Part shown: piece after piece, positions 11,101 through 22,300 of the stretch
Layout: the number at the start of each line of letters is the position of its first letter
Numbering within the stretch: the stretch's first letter is position 1
Source: Micractinium sp. NFX-FRZ
Lineage: Eukaryota > Chlorophyta > Trebouxiophyceae > Chlorellales > Chlorellaceae
Assembly: GCA_029339195.1 (NCBI GenBank)
Contig: JAPTJF010000340.1
Span: forward strand, 1 to 64,000
Direction of reading: 5' to 3'
DNA length: 64,000 bases
Program-made: the position numbers and the translations under genes
The notes under the pieces: generated by a model
The model's input: only the letters and a program-made list of their open reading frames with translations
Databases searched by the model: none
What the model was told of the DNA's origin: nothing

Positions 11101-14100
11101 CCGACAGTGCCCCCCCAAAACTGCACTTCTTTTCTACGCAGTTCAGTTGCAGTTCATTCCATCCATCTAGACTGCCTCATTCCAACCGAGTTCCCAACTC
11201 ACCCAGCGCCAGCTTCATCTTCCACCCTCCCGACAGCGATCCCACGGGCGTCTGCTGCAGCTGGGGGGTGAAGCCCACGGAGGACAGCACCTCGATGACC
11301 TGCACGAGGGCGTTCAAAGAAAGCACATCACGAACCAAGGCAGTGAGAAACACAGAAGAAACAGAACAGAGAAGAGAAGCCCACAGAGGGCAGCACCTCG
11401 ATGACCTGCCCGGGGGGGGACGGGGGAGGGGAGGCAGAATTCAAACAATGAGTGACAAGCAGCCAAGCAAACAGGGGGGTGAAGCGCGCCGAGGAGAGCA
11501 CCTCGACGACCTCCTGCCCCCAAGCCCACCGCCGGAGCCAACCTGCCGGGCCTCCCACCCCCTCCCCCCATCCAAGTAAGCCCCTGTGTCACCTGCTCCC
11601 GGCTGGGCTTGGTGGCCTCCTGCCCGCCTGCCCCTGCCCAAGTAACACTCCACTCCCAACCTGTGGCAACTCCCAACCTGTGGCCAATTAAGTTAGTCAC
11701 CTGCCCTCCCGGCTTGGCTTGGTGACCTCCTACACCACTCCTGTCTGCCAAAGCCCCCTTCACCAGCCCCTCCGAACAATCTCATACTCAAACGCAATCC
11801 CAGCCACCCACCTGCTCCCGGCTGGGCTTGGTGGCCTCCTGCACCACCTTGTCCGCCACCACAAAGCTGACCACATCGGTGGAGCTCTCTGGGGGCGGGC
11901 GGGCAGGGAAGTGAGAGGGGGGAGAGGCGGTTTGGAGACAGGTGATGCCAACACAAGAGGGAACACAAGTGAGGGGGGCACACCAGAGTTTCAGCGCCAG
12001 GTCAGCATGCTGCCGCGCCACGCCAGGTCAGCAGCCAGTCTGAGTGAGCGGCCCAAACGCATTCTGCCGTGTGTTCTAGATCAGCACCGCATGCATGCTG
12101 ACATGCACCCAGCGCTGCACCCGCCAGCTCAGCAGCTTGCCAGCTCAGCGCCCACCCTTATCGCACCTGAGGCGTCAATGTCGTGCGCCACGTAGACGGT
12201 GCGCAGCTGGTCGGCGGGCGGGAAGCCGTCCACCTTGCCGTTGCTGCAGGGAGGGAAGGGAGGCAGGGAGGCAGGGAGGGGGGAGGGGGGTCATGCGGCG
12301 GGTGGGTGGTGGGAGGCGGGCGGGCGGGCAGAAGGGCGCAGGCACCTTCATGAGCATCGACTTGCCAACCCATGTTTGCTTCCCCACTGTGCCCATTACC
12401 TGCACACTCCCCTTCATTACTCCCTCAACCCAAGCCCACCTGATGGCCTTCATGAGCGTCGACTTGCCCGCGCCGTTGGCGCCGCACAGCCCGTACCGCC
12501 GCCCGCGCTTCAGGCGCAGCGTCGCGTTGTTCAGCAGGATGCGGCCGCCGTAGCCCAGGGAGAACTCGCAGTTGCACAGCTCCTCATCGCCATCGTCCTC
12601 CTCCTCCTGTGAAAGGAAGAAGAAAAATAGGAAGGAAACAAAGGTGTTGGGTGAAGGTGACGGAGCGGGACAGGTAAATACAGCCAGGAAACAAGGGGCA
12701 GCAAGGGGCGGGCGGTTCTTTGGCCGCAGGCGGTAGGGCGCATGAAGAGCAAGTGCCAGGCAAGCACAGCACGCACAGCACCCCGCCGGCCAGCACGCCA
12801 CTGGCGGCTCGCCCATGTGGCGCAGCGCAAGCGCAGGCACCCACGAAGCCAGCGCTCAGCATGCAGGACAACCACAGCATGCTCAGCACCCGGGCAGCCA
12901 GCTCACCACCGGCGGCTCGCCCATGTGGCGCAGCGCCCAGTGGTGCAGCGCGTGCGCCGCCACGGTGGCGGGGTTCTTGTCGCCGCCATACAGGCCGGGG
13001 GCCAGGTACGGGATGATGTGGTTCTCCCAAGACCTGCAGGGGGGAAGGAAGGGCCAAGGAAGCAGCAGAAGCAGAGGTGAGCGCACAACAAAGGTGTGGT
13101 TGTGCCGCCAGGTGAAAGGCAGGGGTGGCGATGTGGCTCTCCCAGGACCTGCTTGGAATGCAGGCAGTGGAAGCAGAGGTGAGTAGGAGGGACGACAAGA
13201 AACAAAGCGCGCGGCCACCCACGGCACGGCAGGCCCCCAAGCCAGGCCTACAACCACTCTGAGGTCTCCACGCCTACACCTGCCCCCCTCCTCCCACACC
13301 CACACACCCATTCCACCCCACCTGCTGCTGTGCGACTTGGCATGAATGGAGCAAGGGCCCCTCCTTGCCCCCCCACCGGCCCCCTCATCCCACCCCACCC
13401 CACCCCCATCCCCAACAACCCCACCTGCTGCTGTGCGACTTGGCGTGGATGAGCGACTCGCCCACGTGCGCCACGTGCATCAGCACCGCCGCGGCGGCGG
13501 GCGTGTCGAGGTTGGCGGAGGGGGAGGCGGCGGCGGCCTCCGTGCGCAGCGCGCCCAGCACCTCTGCCACGTCAGCAGCGTGCCCCACCTGCGCGTGCAG
13601 GGCAACACAGACAGTCGGTTTCGGCTGTGAGCATATATTGAGCTGCTCGTGGAGAACACCTCTGCCACGTCACCGGCGGGCCCCATGTGCCCGTGTGGAC
13701 GAGTCCGAGGCTCAGACAGAATCGGAACAGCTGGCACGTGCAACGTGCAATCACACTCCCTCCCTTTGAGGGCGAGGCCCGCCACAGCAGTGGCTCCACA
13801 AAAGCGGCGGCTGCAAGCAGGCGGGCCCCTTCCTCACCTCGGCCTCCTTCTGGTCTGCCTCGTCGGCAATGCGCTGCAGCGCGTCGCGGGCGCGCGCGCC
13901 AACCTGCGGGGCGGCGGTGGCGGCGGCGGGGAAGCAGAGGGGAGGGGTGAGGGTTGGGGCCCGGCGGCGGCGGTGAAAACGGCGCAGCGGTGAGATCGCA
14001 CGGGTAGCGGTGATAGAGGTGACGCCCCGTGCAGGTGTCCAGGCCTGCAGTCCACTCAAGCATGAGACCGCTCAATATGTTAAAGTTGAAACCCTCCCGA

Positions 14101-17100
14101 TACCCACCATGCGCAGCTCCGGGTCCGCCGCCTCGTTGGCCACCCTGGCCCCTCCCTGACCTCAAAACAACCTTCTGACATAAGCAAGGAGCCTCAACAA
14201 CAGCTGCCCTCACCATGCGCAGCTCCGGGCCTGCCTCCTTGGCCCCCCCGGCGCCGCCCTGACCTCAAACATCATCCGACTGACACAAGAAACTACTCTC
14301 ACACCCCTCTCTGCCCTCACCATGCGCAGCTCCGGATCTGCCGCCTCGTTGGCCACCCGGTCCAGCAGCGGCATCAGCTGGGGCAGGAAGGGGCGCGCCT
14401 CGGCGGGGTCTTGCACCTGGGGTGGGGACAGGGAGCAAGCAAGTGTGGGTGGGCAAGGCGCGGGCAGTATGGCACCATCTGGGGCAGCGAGGGGCGTGCA
14501 CTCCGTGGGTTCTTGCGCCTGCTTTAAGTTTTAACACCATTTTTCATGACCTGGCGCACACAAGTGGCCTCACCAGCTTGGACATGTTTTCGATGATGAC
14601 CGAGGCGCGGCGGTTGACGGTGGTGGACCGCTCGCGCAGGGCGCGCACCATCAGCGGCACCATGACCGCCAGACAGCCGTCCTCCATCGCCTGCGCAAAG
14701 GGAGGGGCGAGGGGAGCAGATACGTACAGTTGCTGAAGGGACAATGCTTTGCACAGTGTGTCAAGTGCATGGCGTGGTGTGCCGCCAGGCAGCCGTCCTC
14801 CATCGCCTGAAGGAGGGGGGAACACATCAGGAAGGAGTGTTCAAGTTTGGTTGGGATGTGTGAATCTGCAGCATGGCGGCGTCTCGCAGCCAGGCAGCCG
14901 CCCCCCTTGGGCGTCAAAGGGCAGGCAGTGAACACAGAACGCAAACTAGCGATGCGCATGCTGATTACCAGGCATGGGCACGACAACAGCCAACAAATCT
15001 AGAGAAATGCATCCACACACCTGCACAAAGGTGGTTGCCAAAAGCTTGGCAATGCCCTCTGGCACCTCCCCGGGGGCGCAGCACAGCACGCCAACCACAC
15101 ACCAAACAACAGGAGCCCCACAACTACGCACCTGCACAAAGGTGGTTGCCGACAGCTTGGCGATGACGTCGGGCACCTCCCCGGGGCGGGCGATGCACGA
15201 GACGAGGGCGGGCACGTTGGGCTCCAGGTCGCGGTTGCCGGCAGTGGCGCAGGCCGCCAGCATGGCCTCCGTGGCGCTGGAGGACACCTGCGGGTGGGGG
15301 AGGGAATTGAACATTGGGGAATTGAACATTCGGGGCAGGTCAAATAGGTGGAGCAGCCTAAACCGTAAGAAGAATAACAATCTTCCTGTCCAGGTCGGCA
15401 CTCGGAAGCCATGATTGATGTTGACACGAGCATCTTTTTCTGGCCTGGCAGAATGCCTACCATGCACTCCAGCAAAACACAATAAGGCGGAACAGAACAG
15501 GCTCTGCTGTCGCGAACCACGGGGCAGCCCACCCACTAAAATGAGTTGAATACACTCCCCTTTTTAACACTTCTTCCTTAAACACTGATGAGCAACCCAC
15601 CTCTGGGCGGATGTCCACCATGCACTCTGACACGCGCGGCACCACCGCCACCATGCAGTGGGCAAACTCCTGCCGGGGGGGGAGGAGGGACAGGGGGGGG
15701 AGGAGGGCAGGGTGAGGATGACGACGGCGGTGCGCTACGCAAGGGCGGACGTGCACTGGATTAGACCAGGGCGACCATGCATTGGGCAAGGGCGACCCCG
15801 CAACAGTGGCGAACCCCATGCCCTGCGCCCCCGCCTGCTGCCCTGCCACCCTCTCTGCCAGTGAGCAACCAGATCGCGGGCACCGCTGCCAGAGCAGCTT
15901 CCCGCTGCCGCCCACCGCCTGCTGTCCCAACCCTGCCAACCGCCAAAACTCCGCTGGGCCCTGACCTTGTAGGTTGCGGGATTCAAATCATGCACCCCTT
16001 CCCCCTGCCCCTCCCCTGCTGCACAGCGTGCTGCACAGCGTGCTCACACCGGGGCACCGCTTGGCCCTGACTTTGAATTGTGGGCCTTTGCACACCTATC
16101 CCCTGCCCCTACCCCACCGATAGGGTTTACCCTCTATGGCGAGGACAGCACTCACCCCCGGGCACCGCTTGGCCAGCTGCCCCAGCAGCTTCAGGGCGCC
16201 CGCCCGCGCCTGCCACTTGAGCCCCTGCTCCGTTCCCGACAGCAGCACCCCCACGGCTGCCTTGGTGGCGTGGCCGTTGATGGACAGGATCAGCGCCTTG
16301 CCGGCGGCGGCGGCCGCCTCGCGCACAGTCTTGACCTGCGGGGCGCGTGGTCAGGAGGTTGAGTAGCAACGGTGAGGCACACCTTTACATTAGATTTAGC
16401 AGTATCTATAATAATAATAAAACAGCAGCCCGGTATTTATAAAGTATTGTATGGAGCTGATACGCCTTGGCGGCCTTGGAGGGCGCCGCCTCCCACAGCC
16501 GCGACCAGGGGAATGCGCTCTGCTCAATTGACTGCCTCGACGCACGCCAATGTGTGCCTGCTCTCCGCAGGGCACGCCCACCGCGCCCGTACCCTGCTCC
16601 CCGTCTTCACCATACAACGCACACACACACACACACACGCACACCGCGCCCGCCCACCTTGTCCGCGTGGCAGGCCAGCAGCTGGGGCAGCATGGGCAGC
16701 ACAAAGGGCTCCACCTGGCGGCCGCCCTCCTGGGCCAGGGCGGCAAAGGCCACCAGCCCCGCCTCGCGCTCAAGGGGTAGCGAGTCCTCGCCGATGGCAC
16801 GCTCAACAGCAGCCAGCATGCCTGCGGGGACACAAGTCGATGCATGTCATTACACACCATGCAAAGTGGTTTCCTGGAGTGCAGGGCAAGTTTTTTTTTT
16901 TTTTATGGCTAGCGCGAGGGCGGCCAGCGTGTGTGCAGGGGAGGCAATTGTGGAGGTGCGTGCATTGCGCAGGCACTTGGGTGCAGACGTGCGCAACTGT
17001 CGTGCATGAGAGCTAGTACTAGTAGAAGAGAGAGGCGTCGGCAATGTGGCGTGCCAAGCAGGTGTCCGTCCCAATGGCCCGCTCCTGCGCAGCCCGGGCT

Positions 17101-17685
17101 GTTTGTGGGCAGGGCTGTGCGGGGGTGCGGTCACGCAGCAGCGCCACCCCTTCCCGCCCCACACCAGCCCCGCATCAAGCCTGCGAACGCCCTCACCGCA
17201 CTGCCAGATGTTGCCTGCCCCGCCCGCCCGCTTCCGCACCCCCGCCCGCCCGCTCACACCCCCGCCCACACGCCCGCCTTCTGCCCATGCTGCAGCAGTC
17301 CAATCTCACTCCCAGCACTCCCCTCAACCCATACGCACGCCCCCATTCTCCAAACATCATGCTCACCATGCTGCAGCAGCACGGTGATTCCCTCCCGCAG
17401 GGCAAGGCCGCCGAGCGCTGCTGCATCCCGATTGCCTGCCGCCAGGAGCTCTTTGATGCGCGCCGCGGCAGCACCCACGTCGCCGCCTGCGCCCTCCAGC
17501 ACCTCAGCATACAGCTCGCTGGGACCCTTGGGCGGGGGCGCAGCTGCTGGCTTCTTGCTCTCCAGAGACATCTTGCGCACGCCCTCCTCCGGAGAGGCGG
17601 CGGCGGCGGCCGCTGCCGTGGGCAGCGGCGGGCGGCGGTTCAGGAGCTTGATGCCGCCGGCGGCGGCCGGCTTGGGCGCTGTCAT
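5116..17685 (-). CDS. EEF3: translation elongation factor 3 (ABCF-type ATPase)
   Basis: Ribosome-associated ATPase that assists E-site tRNA release during elongation. Twenty-six coding exons join without frame conflict to 1116 residues (yeast about 1044): 17685-17367, 16821-16658, 16335-16156, 15669-15601, 15287-15132, 14690-14574, 14416-14321, 13903-13838, 13588-13425, 13033-12907, 12606-12440, 12243-12167, 11888-11812, 11299-11203, 10856-10738, 10400-10314, 9780-9687, 9328-9276, 8849-8717, 8501-8372, 8115-7990, 7606-7489, 7159-6994, 6482-6348, 5643-5476, 5261-5116. N-terminal HEAT repeats span about 60-440. ABC1 has Walker [10 protein letters not shown] (~528), signature LSGGW (~615) and [11 protein letters not shown] (~636). 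ABC2 has GANGAGKST (~773), a chromodomain-like insert (EYEVVW, ~873-912), LSGGQ (~956) and [11 protein letters not shown] (~977). The tail is Lys/Arg-rich. Exon 10314 ends at a GC donor. Only 27% of the span is coding. The start is the first in-frame ATG of exon 1; a 5'UTR intron may precede it (acceptor at 17704). Confidence 0.93.
5757..5935 (-). repeat. two decayed copies of EF3 exon 25 5' edge
   Basis: The true edge (5620-5650) encodes [12 protein letters not shown] after ttgcag. A copy at 5757-5805 preserves nearly the whole acceptor and first 13 codons. A more diverged copy lies at 5890-5935. Both are upstream of the exon in gene orientation. Confidence 0.7.
6090..6325 (-). repeat. four copies of EF3 exon 24 3' edge with donor
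   Basis: The real exon end (edge at 6348) reads ISHNS followed by a GTGGGTGGG donor. Copies at 6097-6114, 6172-6195, 6226-6250 and 6301-6320 repeat the reverse complement of gagttgtgggagatcatg, two of them without change. Each is flanked by the same ccaccc donor complement. Confidence 0.8.
6619..6900 (-). repeat. two copies of EF3 exon 23 3' edge with donor
   Basis: The 21 bases at 6989-7009, covering the donor and VLAG codons, recur without change at 6804-6824. A more decayed version is at 6619-6660. Later blocks (cagcttccgtgcag) also repeat between the two copies, giving a unit of about 185 bp. Confidence 0.8.
8895..8952 (-). repeat. copy of EF3 exon 19 5' edge
   Basis: Reads VSFSWP, a stop, then KQLTD on the minus strand, matching the start of exon 19 ([15 protein letters not shown]) about 95 bp away. 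The acceptor has decayed from cag to caa. Confidence 0.7.
9849..9990 (-). repeat. two copies of EF3 exon 17 5' edge
   Basis: 9849-9893 matches 9743-9787 with a single mismatch over 45 bp, including the acceptor. A weaker third version occurs around 9950-9990. Displacement is 106 bp. Confidence 0.85.
9991..10212 (-). repeat. copies of EF3 exon 16 3' edge including its GC donor
   Basis: Twenty-three bases at 10307-10329 recur without change at 10189-10211, 118 bp downstream in gene sense. Two further diverged units start near 10090 and 9991. All contain a repeated ggcagcacagc segment. Confidence 0.8.
10440..10615 (-). repeat. copies of EF3 exon 16 5' edge with acceptor
   Basis: Forty-two bases at 10363-10404 recur without change at 10473-10514. 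These cover the acceptor and codons [14 protein letters not shown] third decayed copy lies at 10575-10615. This is the best-conserved edge copy in the window. Confidence 0.9.
10910..11515 (-). repeat. edge copies on both sides of EF3 exon 14
   Basis: Downstream in gene sense, copies of the [12 protein letters not shown] end with donor occur at about 11066-11110 and, more decayed, 10910-10970. Upstream, copies of the acceptor and [10 protein letters not shown] start occur at about 11376-11410 and 11477-11512. Confidence 0.75.
11590..11740 (-). repeat. two copies of EF3 exon 13 3' edge with donor
   Basis: Thirty-four bases at 11809-11842 recur without change at 11590-11623. A more diverged copy lies between them at 11699-11735. 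The nearer copy is the more diverged, an exception to the usual trend. Confidence 0.85.
14104..14265 (-). repeat. two copies of EF3 exon 7 3' edge with donor
   Basis: The complement of accatgcgcagctccgg (donor plus PELRM codons, real at 14319) recurs near 14106 and 14213. Spacing is about 107 bp. Confidence 0.8.
15018..15078 (-). repeat. copy of EF3 exon 5 3' edge with donor
   Basis: Shares cacctgcacaaaggtggttg and most of the following 40 bases with the real edge at 15129, displaced about 110 bp. Confidence 0.85.
16617..16642. repeat. CA microsatellite in EF3 intron
   Basis: About twelve AC units just downstream (gene sense) of exon 2. Confidence 0.85.
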
Positions 17686-19254
17686 GGCGCCTATTGTGCT
17701 GGCCTGCAGCGGGCAGAGGAAAATGGAAGGAGTGCAGCGCGTACAGAGTTGAACACTGGGCCACGCTGAGCGGGCAGCCTCCTGCCGCCGCTCCCGCCGG
17801 CGGCGGCGCGCACCGCTGCCCTTCCCGCGTCCCCAACTCGCTGGCCCGCATTCCGCATGCATGCGCTTCCGCTCAGCCCCCAGCATACGCAGCAAAAGGG
17901 GGCTGGCAGGGGCAGCAGGGGTTGGTGCTCCTGCAGCCGCCATTTTCTCGGCATGGAGCCCGTTCCCTCTGCAGCGCTGGCGCTGCCCCTGGTACCCTCT
18001 AGCAACACGGGAGTCACCTGCTGCTCAACCACGCCTCGGCTGGCCCCTTAGAAATGGGCGCTGAAGCGGTGGCGGCTGGCGGCTTCGGTGCAGTGTAGAC
18101 GGCTGGAGAAGCACGAAGCCGGCAGGGAAAAGGAGCGATGCAGCGCGACGCACCGCGCTACCAATGCTGCCCGTGCTGGGAGTTTGAGGGGCAGTACCCG
18201 ACGTGGGCGGCGCCTCGAGCATGTGGCTGCCAGGGAGCTCCACTGTTTTGACACTGGCATAATCCCCCTTCAAAAGGCATGGAACAGGAACTTGTACCAT
18301 GCAATAATACAGCTTTTGCAAAGGTGCCCTGGTGCACAGCTTGAGCTGTGCAACGGCTCTGGCCCACCGGCCTGTTGGCATGTGCCTGCTCAGCAGACCC
18401 CCACCCCCACCCCCACCCCCACCCCACCCCACCCCCACCGTCCGCGAGCCCCTCACCGTCACGCAACTTCAACTCCAAACCTGTCGCGATGCCAGTCCCC
18501 AAATCCTCCATCCCCCATGCACAGTTGTCACCCACCAAGTGTGTGCCTACCTTCCGCAGTGGACAGACACCGCCAGCCCCCTTGGGTGCCCACTTGTGTC
18601 GGCCCCTGCCACACCCCGGCCCCTGCAGCCCTGGCACCTTTTGCTCAGCACCGTGTGCTCTCTCCCAAGACCGCTCGACCACCAGAAGCAACAAGCCACA
18701 TAGACTTCTTGCAGCATGGCACTCCCACCTTCTATCTTCACGTCACTCGTTCTGTCGCGCCTTGCATGCATGGCACCTTCAACCGGTGTGTCTGCTGACT
18801 TGCCGCCCGACTCCAGAAATACTCGCAAAAGACGCCCCACCCACATTCCCTTTTTAGGCAGATTCAAAAGGGACACCAGTGCAGGCACTGTGAGTCCTCC
18901 AACTTGCAAGCAGTCTGCGCTCTAACACCCCACTCCCGCACTTTAGAAGAGCGCAGGCGGCTGGGGGGGCATATGGTGCATCACCTCTGGCCGCAGCGGA
19001 GCCGCACGGTTACAGGTTGAGGAGCAGTGCGGGGTGTGGGGTGGGGTGGGTGCTGTGTACTTGGGTCATACGGAGGGAATAGCGGCACAGAAAGAGAGAG
19101 AGAGGGAGGGAGGAGAGAGTCACAACAGGGGGGCTGGGGAGAGAGTGAGCACGCAAGCAGTGCGGTGTTGGGGACCGGGGCGAAGGGGCGCCGGGCAGCA
19201 ATTTAGAGGCCTTGAGCAGGCACGCAGACGCGCGCGCACTATGATCGGCGGCGC
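17686..19254. other. EF3 promoter side / PRP19 downstream intergenic region
   Basis: Both flanking genes are on the minus strand, so this holds the EF3 promoter and 5'UTR and then the end of the PRP19 transcript. An acceptor at 17704 suggests a 5'UTR intron for EF3. A minus ATG at 17943 (MAAAGAPTPAAP) does not join in phase. A C-rich (CCCCCA)n stretch lies near 18401-18440. No gene was supported. Confidence 0.45.
19010..19014 (-). promoter_or_regulatory. putative TGTAA polyadenylation signal of PRP19
   Basis: TGTAA on the minus strand about 300 bp past the PRP19 stop. Confidence 0.4.
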
Positions 19255-19312
19255 CGAGCAGCAGGCTGAAACCCTAGATGACGGCGCCAAGCACGCGCAC
19301 GCTGTGGTCGGC
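19255..19312 (-). repeat. copy of the last PRP19 coding segment
   Basis: On the minus strand this reads AADHSVRVLGAVI and a stop. The true end reads AADHNLRVFGAAP and a stop. The copy lies just past the real stop codon, so the edge-duplication pattern also affects the 3'UTR. Confidence 0.7.
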
Positions 19313-19315
19313 AGC

Positions 19316-22300
19316 CTAGGGGGCAGCACCGAACACCCGCAGGTTGTGGTCGGCGGCGCCCACCAGCAGGCTTCGGGCGTCGGCGCCAAAGCGCAGCGAG
19401 TGCACGCCCTGCAGGGGGGCAGCCCCGAACCAGGAGAAGAGAGGGGTGAGCGGTTGGGTTGACAGCGGGCGGAGGGGCCGCAGCGCTCTCCCGCACTGGC
19501 GCCAAGCCTAGCACCCGATCTTTGACATGCCCACTTAGCCAGAGCCCGGCCCGCTCTGCCCAACCCAACAGCCCCTCTCTGCGCAGCGCAACCCGCTCCG
19601 CCCAGCCCAGCGTGCTCTGCCCAACCCAACAGCCCTCTCTGCGCACCCCAACAGCAGACACCTCTGCCCACCCCCACAGCCCTCTCTGCCCAGTCCAAAA
19701 CAACAAGCAACAGAAAATATACATGTCTCACCTTCTTGGGCACGTCTGTGAACTCCTTCACCACCGACCAGTCCTGCTTCACGCCATACACGCGCGCATC
19801 TGCATCCAGAGGGCGCGGGCAGACAAAACGGTTGTTGGGTGCTTGATGTTCAAGAGTTGCAAGCGGTAAGGTGTGGTGGTGCACAGACCCCTCCCTTGCT
19901 TCACACCAGACACGCACGCGCGACCACAGTGCATCAACATGTGCCCCCCCTCCCCCTCACCCGCGCCGCCCACGCCGAGGTGGAGGCCAGGGTGGCAAAC
20001 AAGCCAGCACAGCGCAGCAGCCCCAGCATGCCTCCCCCTCCCCCCTGTCCCTCTCCCTCTCCTCACCCGCGCCGCCGACGCCGAGGTAGAGCCCGGAGTG
20101 GTCAAAGGCGACGGCCGTAGTGGCCGCCGCCCCCTCGCCCGCGCCGTAGGGGGCCAGGCTCTTGAAGTTTCTCAGCTTGCGCAGGTCCCACAGCTTGACG
20201 CCGTCGGCAGCGCACGTCGCCATGTAGTAGCTGCAGAGTGTGGGTTGGGGTTAGGGTTGGGATTCAGGGTTTAGCGCCACAAATCAGGGTTTAAGGTCAC
20301 GGATTTAGGATTAAAGGGGCGCCGCAGGTGGCCATGTAGTAGCTGCACGGCGAGGAAGGGGGGGACGAAGGGAGCGGAAGTGCAAAAACGCCGCCACGAC
20401 AAGGGCAAAGAAGGGTGGAGAGAGAGGAGGCGCTCTGAAAGCCTCGGAGGTTGTGGAGGTGCCAGGGCTTGGACGCAACGAGTGGCAAGAGGCCAGCAGC
20501 CGTGCATGCAGTGGCTACACTTGACCCCTCCCTCTGCTGGAAAATATCACAGCACGGCACAGCACAGCACAGCGCAGGCACGGCACAGCACGGCACGGCA
20601 CGGCACAGCACAGCACAGCACGGCACGGCACAGCACGGCACGGCACGGTACGGCACAGCAGGGCAGGGCAGGGCACAGGCACGACACAACCACCCCTCCA
20701 GCAGCAGCCCCCCTCACCCGTTCTCAGAGAAGGTGATGCCGTTGATGCGCCCCTCGTGGCCGTCAAACTTGGCCACGTTCTGTGCAAGGGGCGAAGTGAG
20801 AAACAGAGGGAGCGCAGTGCGCTTTGTGGGCCAGGGCAGCAGGCACAGCGGCTCTTCCAGTGCCAGCCCAGCCCAGCCCAGCCCAGCCCAGCACTCCACA
20901 CAGAGATGGATGACTGTCCATTAGAGTTACAAACGTGACATACAGTGCAGCTGCTATCAGCGCCACACCTTTTGCGTGCGCGTCTCCCAGATGCGAACCG
21001 CGGCGTCGGCGGTGCCGGTGCACAGGATGAGTCCGTCGGGGTGCAGCGCGGCGCAGCTGTAGCCGCCGCCCGCAGCCGCCGCGTCGTCGCCCACCTGCGC
21101 AGAGCGGGGAGGGGTGGTGGGCGCATTCAACGTCGAGCTGTCGGTAGTGGGCAACGGGGCGGGCGGCGCAGCGCGGGGGTTGGGCGCACATGTTGCATGC
21201 CACCGGTCAGACTGATGGAGGGACGGTGGGGTGGGTGGGTGGGGGTGGACCCAAGTGGGCACTGCTGCCCCTGCTGCCCCCATCCCCTGCCGCCCATCCG
21301 CCAGACCACGTGACACACGACCCAATGCGCTTGCCCAGCCGGGCGGGCATCACGACAGAAGCACCGAGCGCCATCAGTTGCCTGCGCTACCCACCCTCTC
21401 ACAGAAAAGAAAGAACGGCACAGTCACCTGTGCCACGCGCGCGGCCTGGGCGCCGTCGTCCAAGCTCCAGGTGCCCTCGGCTGCCTGCGCCATCCAGCCC
21501 TCCCAAAAGAGAAGGCCTCCCAAAACCAAAGACAGGCACAATCATCACCTGTGCCACGCAGGCGGCCTGGGCGACGTCGTAGAAGCACCAGGTGCCGTCG
21601 GCCGCTGCTGTGATCATGTAGTCCTTGCTGGGGTGCACGCACACAGACACCACCTCGCCTGCCTGCTCCCTGCGGGGTGGCAAGGGCGGGGGAAAGGGAG
21701 GGAGGGGCGAGGGAGGCAGGTGAGTGGGCATGCCCGGCAAAAGATAGATATATGTTGTTGCTTTGTCTTTCACTAAACTTGTGGATTCCAGCTGCCATAG
21801 TCTTGGCCGCGGGCGCTGCCCGTGTCCCAGTTCCCCCTCCGCCCCCCTCCCCACCCCCAGGGAACGCACGTGAAGGTGTGGGCGCAGGCGTACGCGTCTC
21901 CCTGGGCGCGCCACAGCTTGGTGGTGCGGTCGGCAGAGGCCGAGGCCAGCACCTCCTGGCTGCCCACAAACTTGACGTCTGCAGGAGCGGGGCACAATAA
22001 GAAAGAATGAGAAGCATTGAAATGCATTCTTCAAAACGGCTCCAGGGCGAAGCAGGATGGGGCAGGCACGGGGGGACAGGCAGAGTGCGTGACACTGCCG
22101 ATGCCTCCCCACCAGTCGCCTCTCTCCCCTGCTTGCCCTCCTCTTCAACCAACCAACCGTGAGCAGTTGAGGCGCGCGCCTGCCTCCCTGCCTAGGCTGG
22201 GTGCTCACCATACACCTTCTTGCTGTGCCCCTCCAGCGAAGCCAGCAGGCGGTCTGCCCCCTGCCTGCCCGGCCCTTCAATCAATCAGCGCTCGGCAGGT

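Noticed and set aside
5116..17685. EF3 acquired recently from a chlorovirus
   Set aside because: Twenty-five introns and old, decayed edge copies argue against a recent viral insert; no other viral gene is nearby.
17691..18032. Upstream coding exon of EF3 beginning near 17943 or 18032
   Set aside because: The ATG at 17943 has no donor in the phase needed at the 17703 acceptor, and the 18032 frame starts with GTG; the ATG at 17685 is sufficient.
20245..20315. Interstitial telomere
   Set aside because: Only four imperfect TTTAGGG-like words in 70 bp; too weak to claim a telomere remnant.
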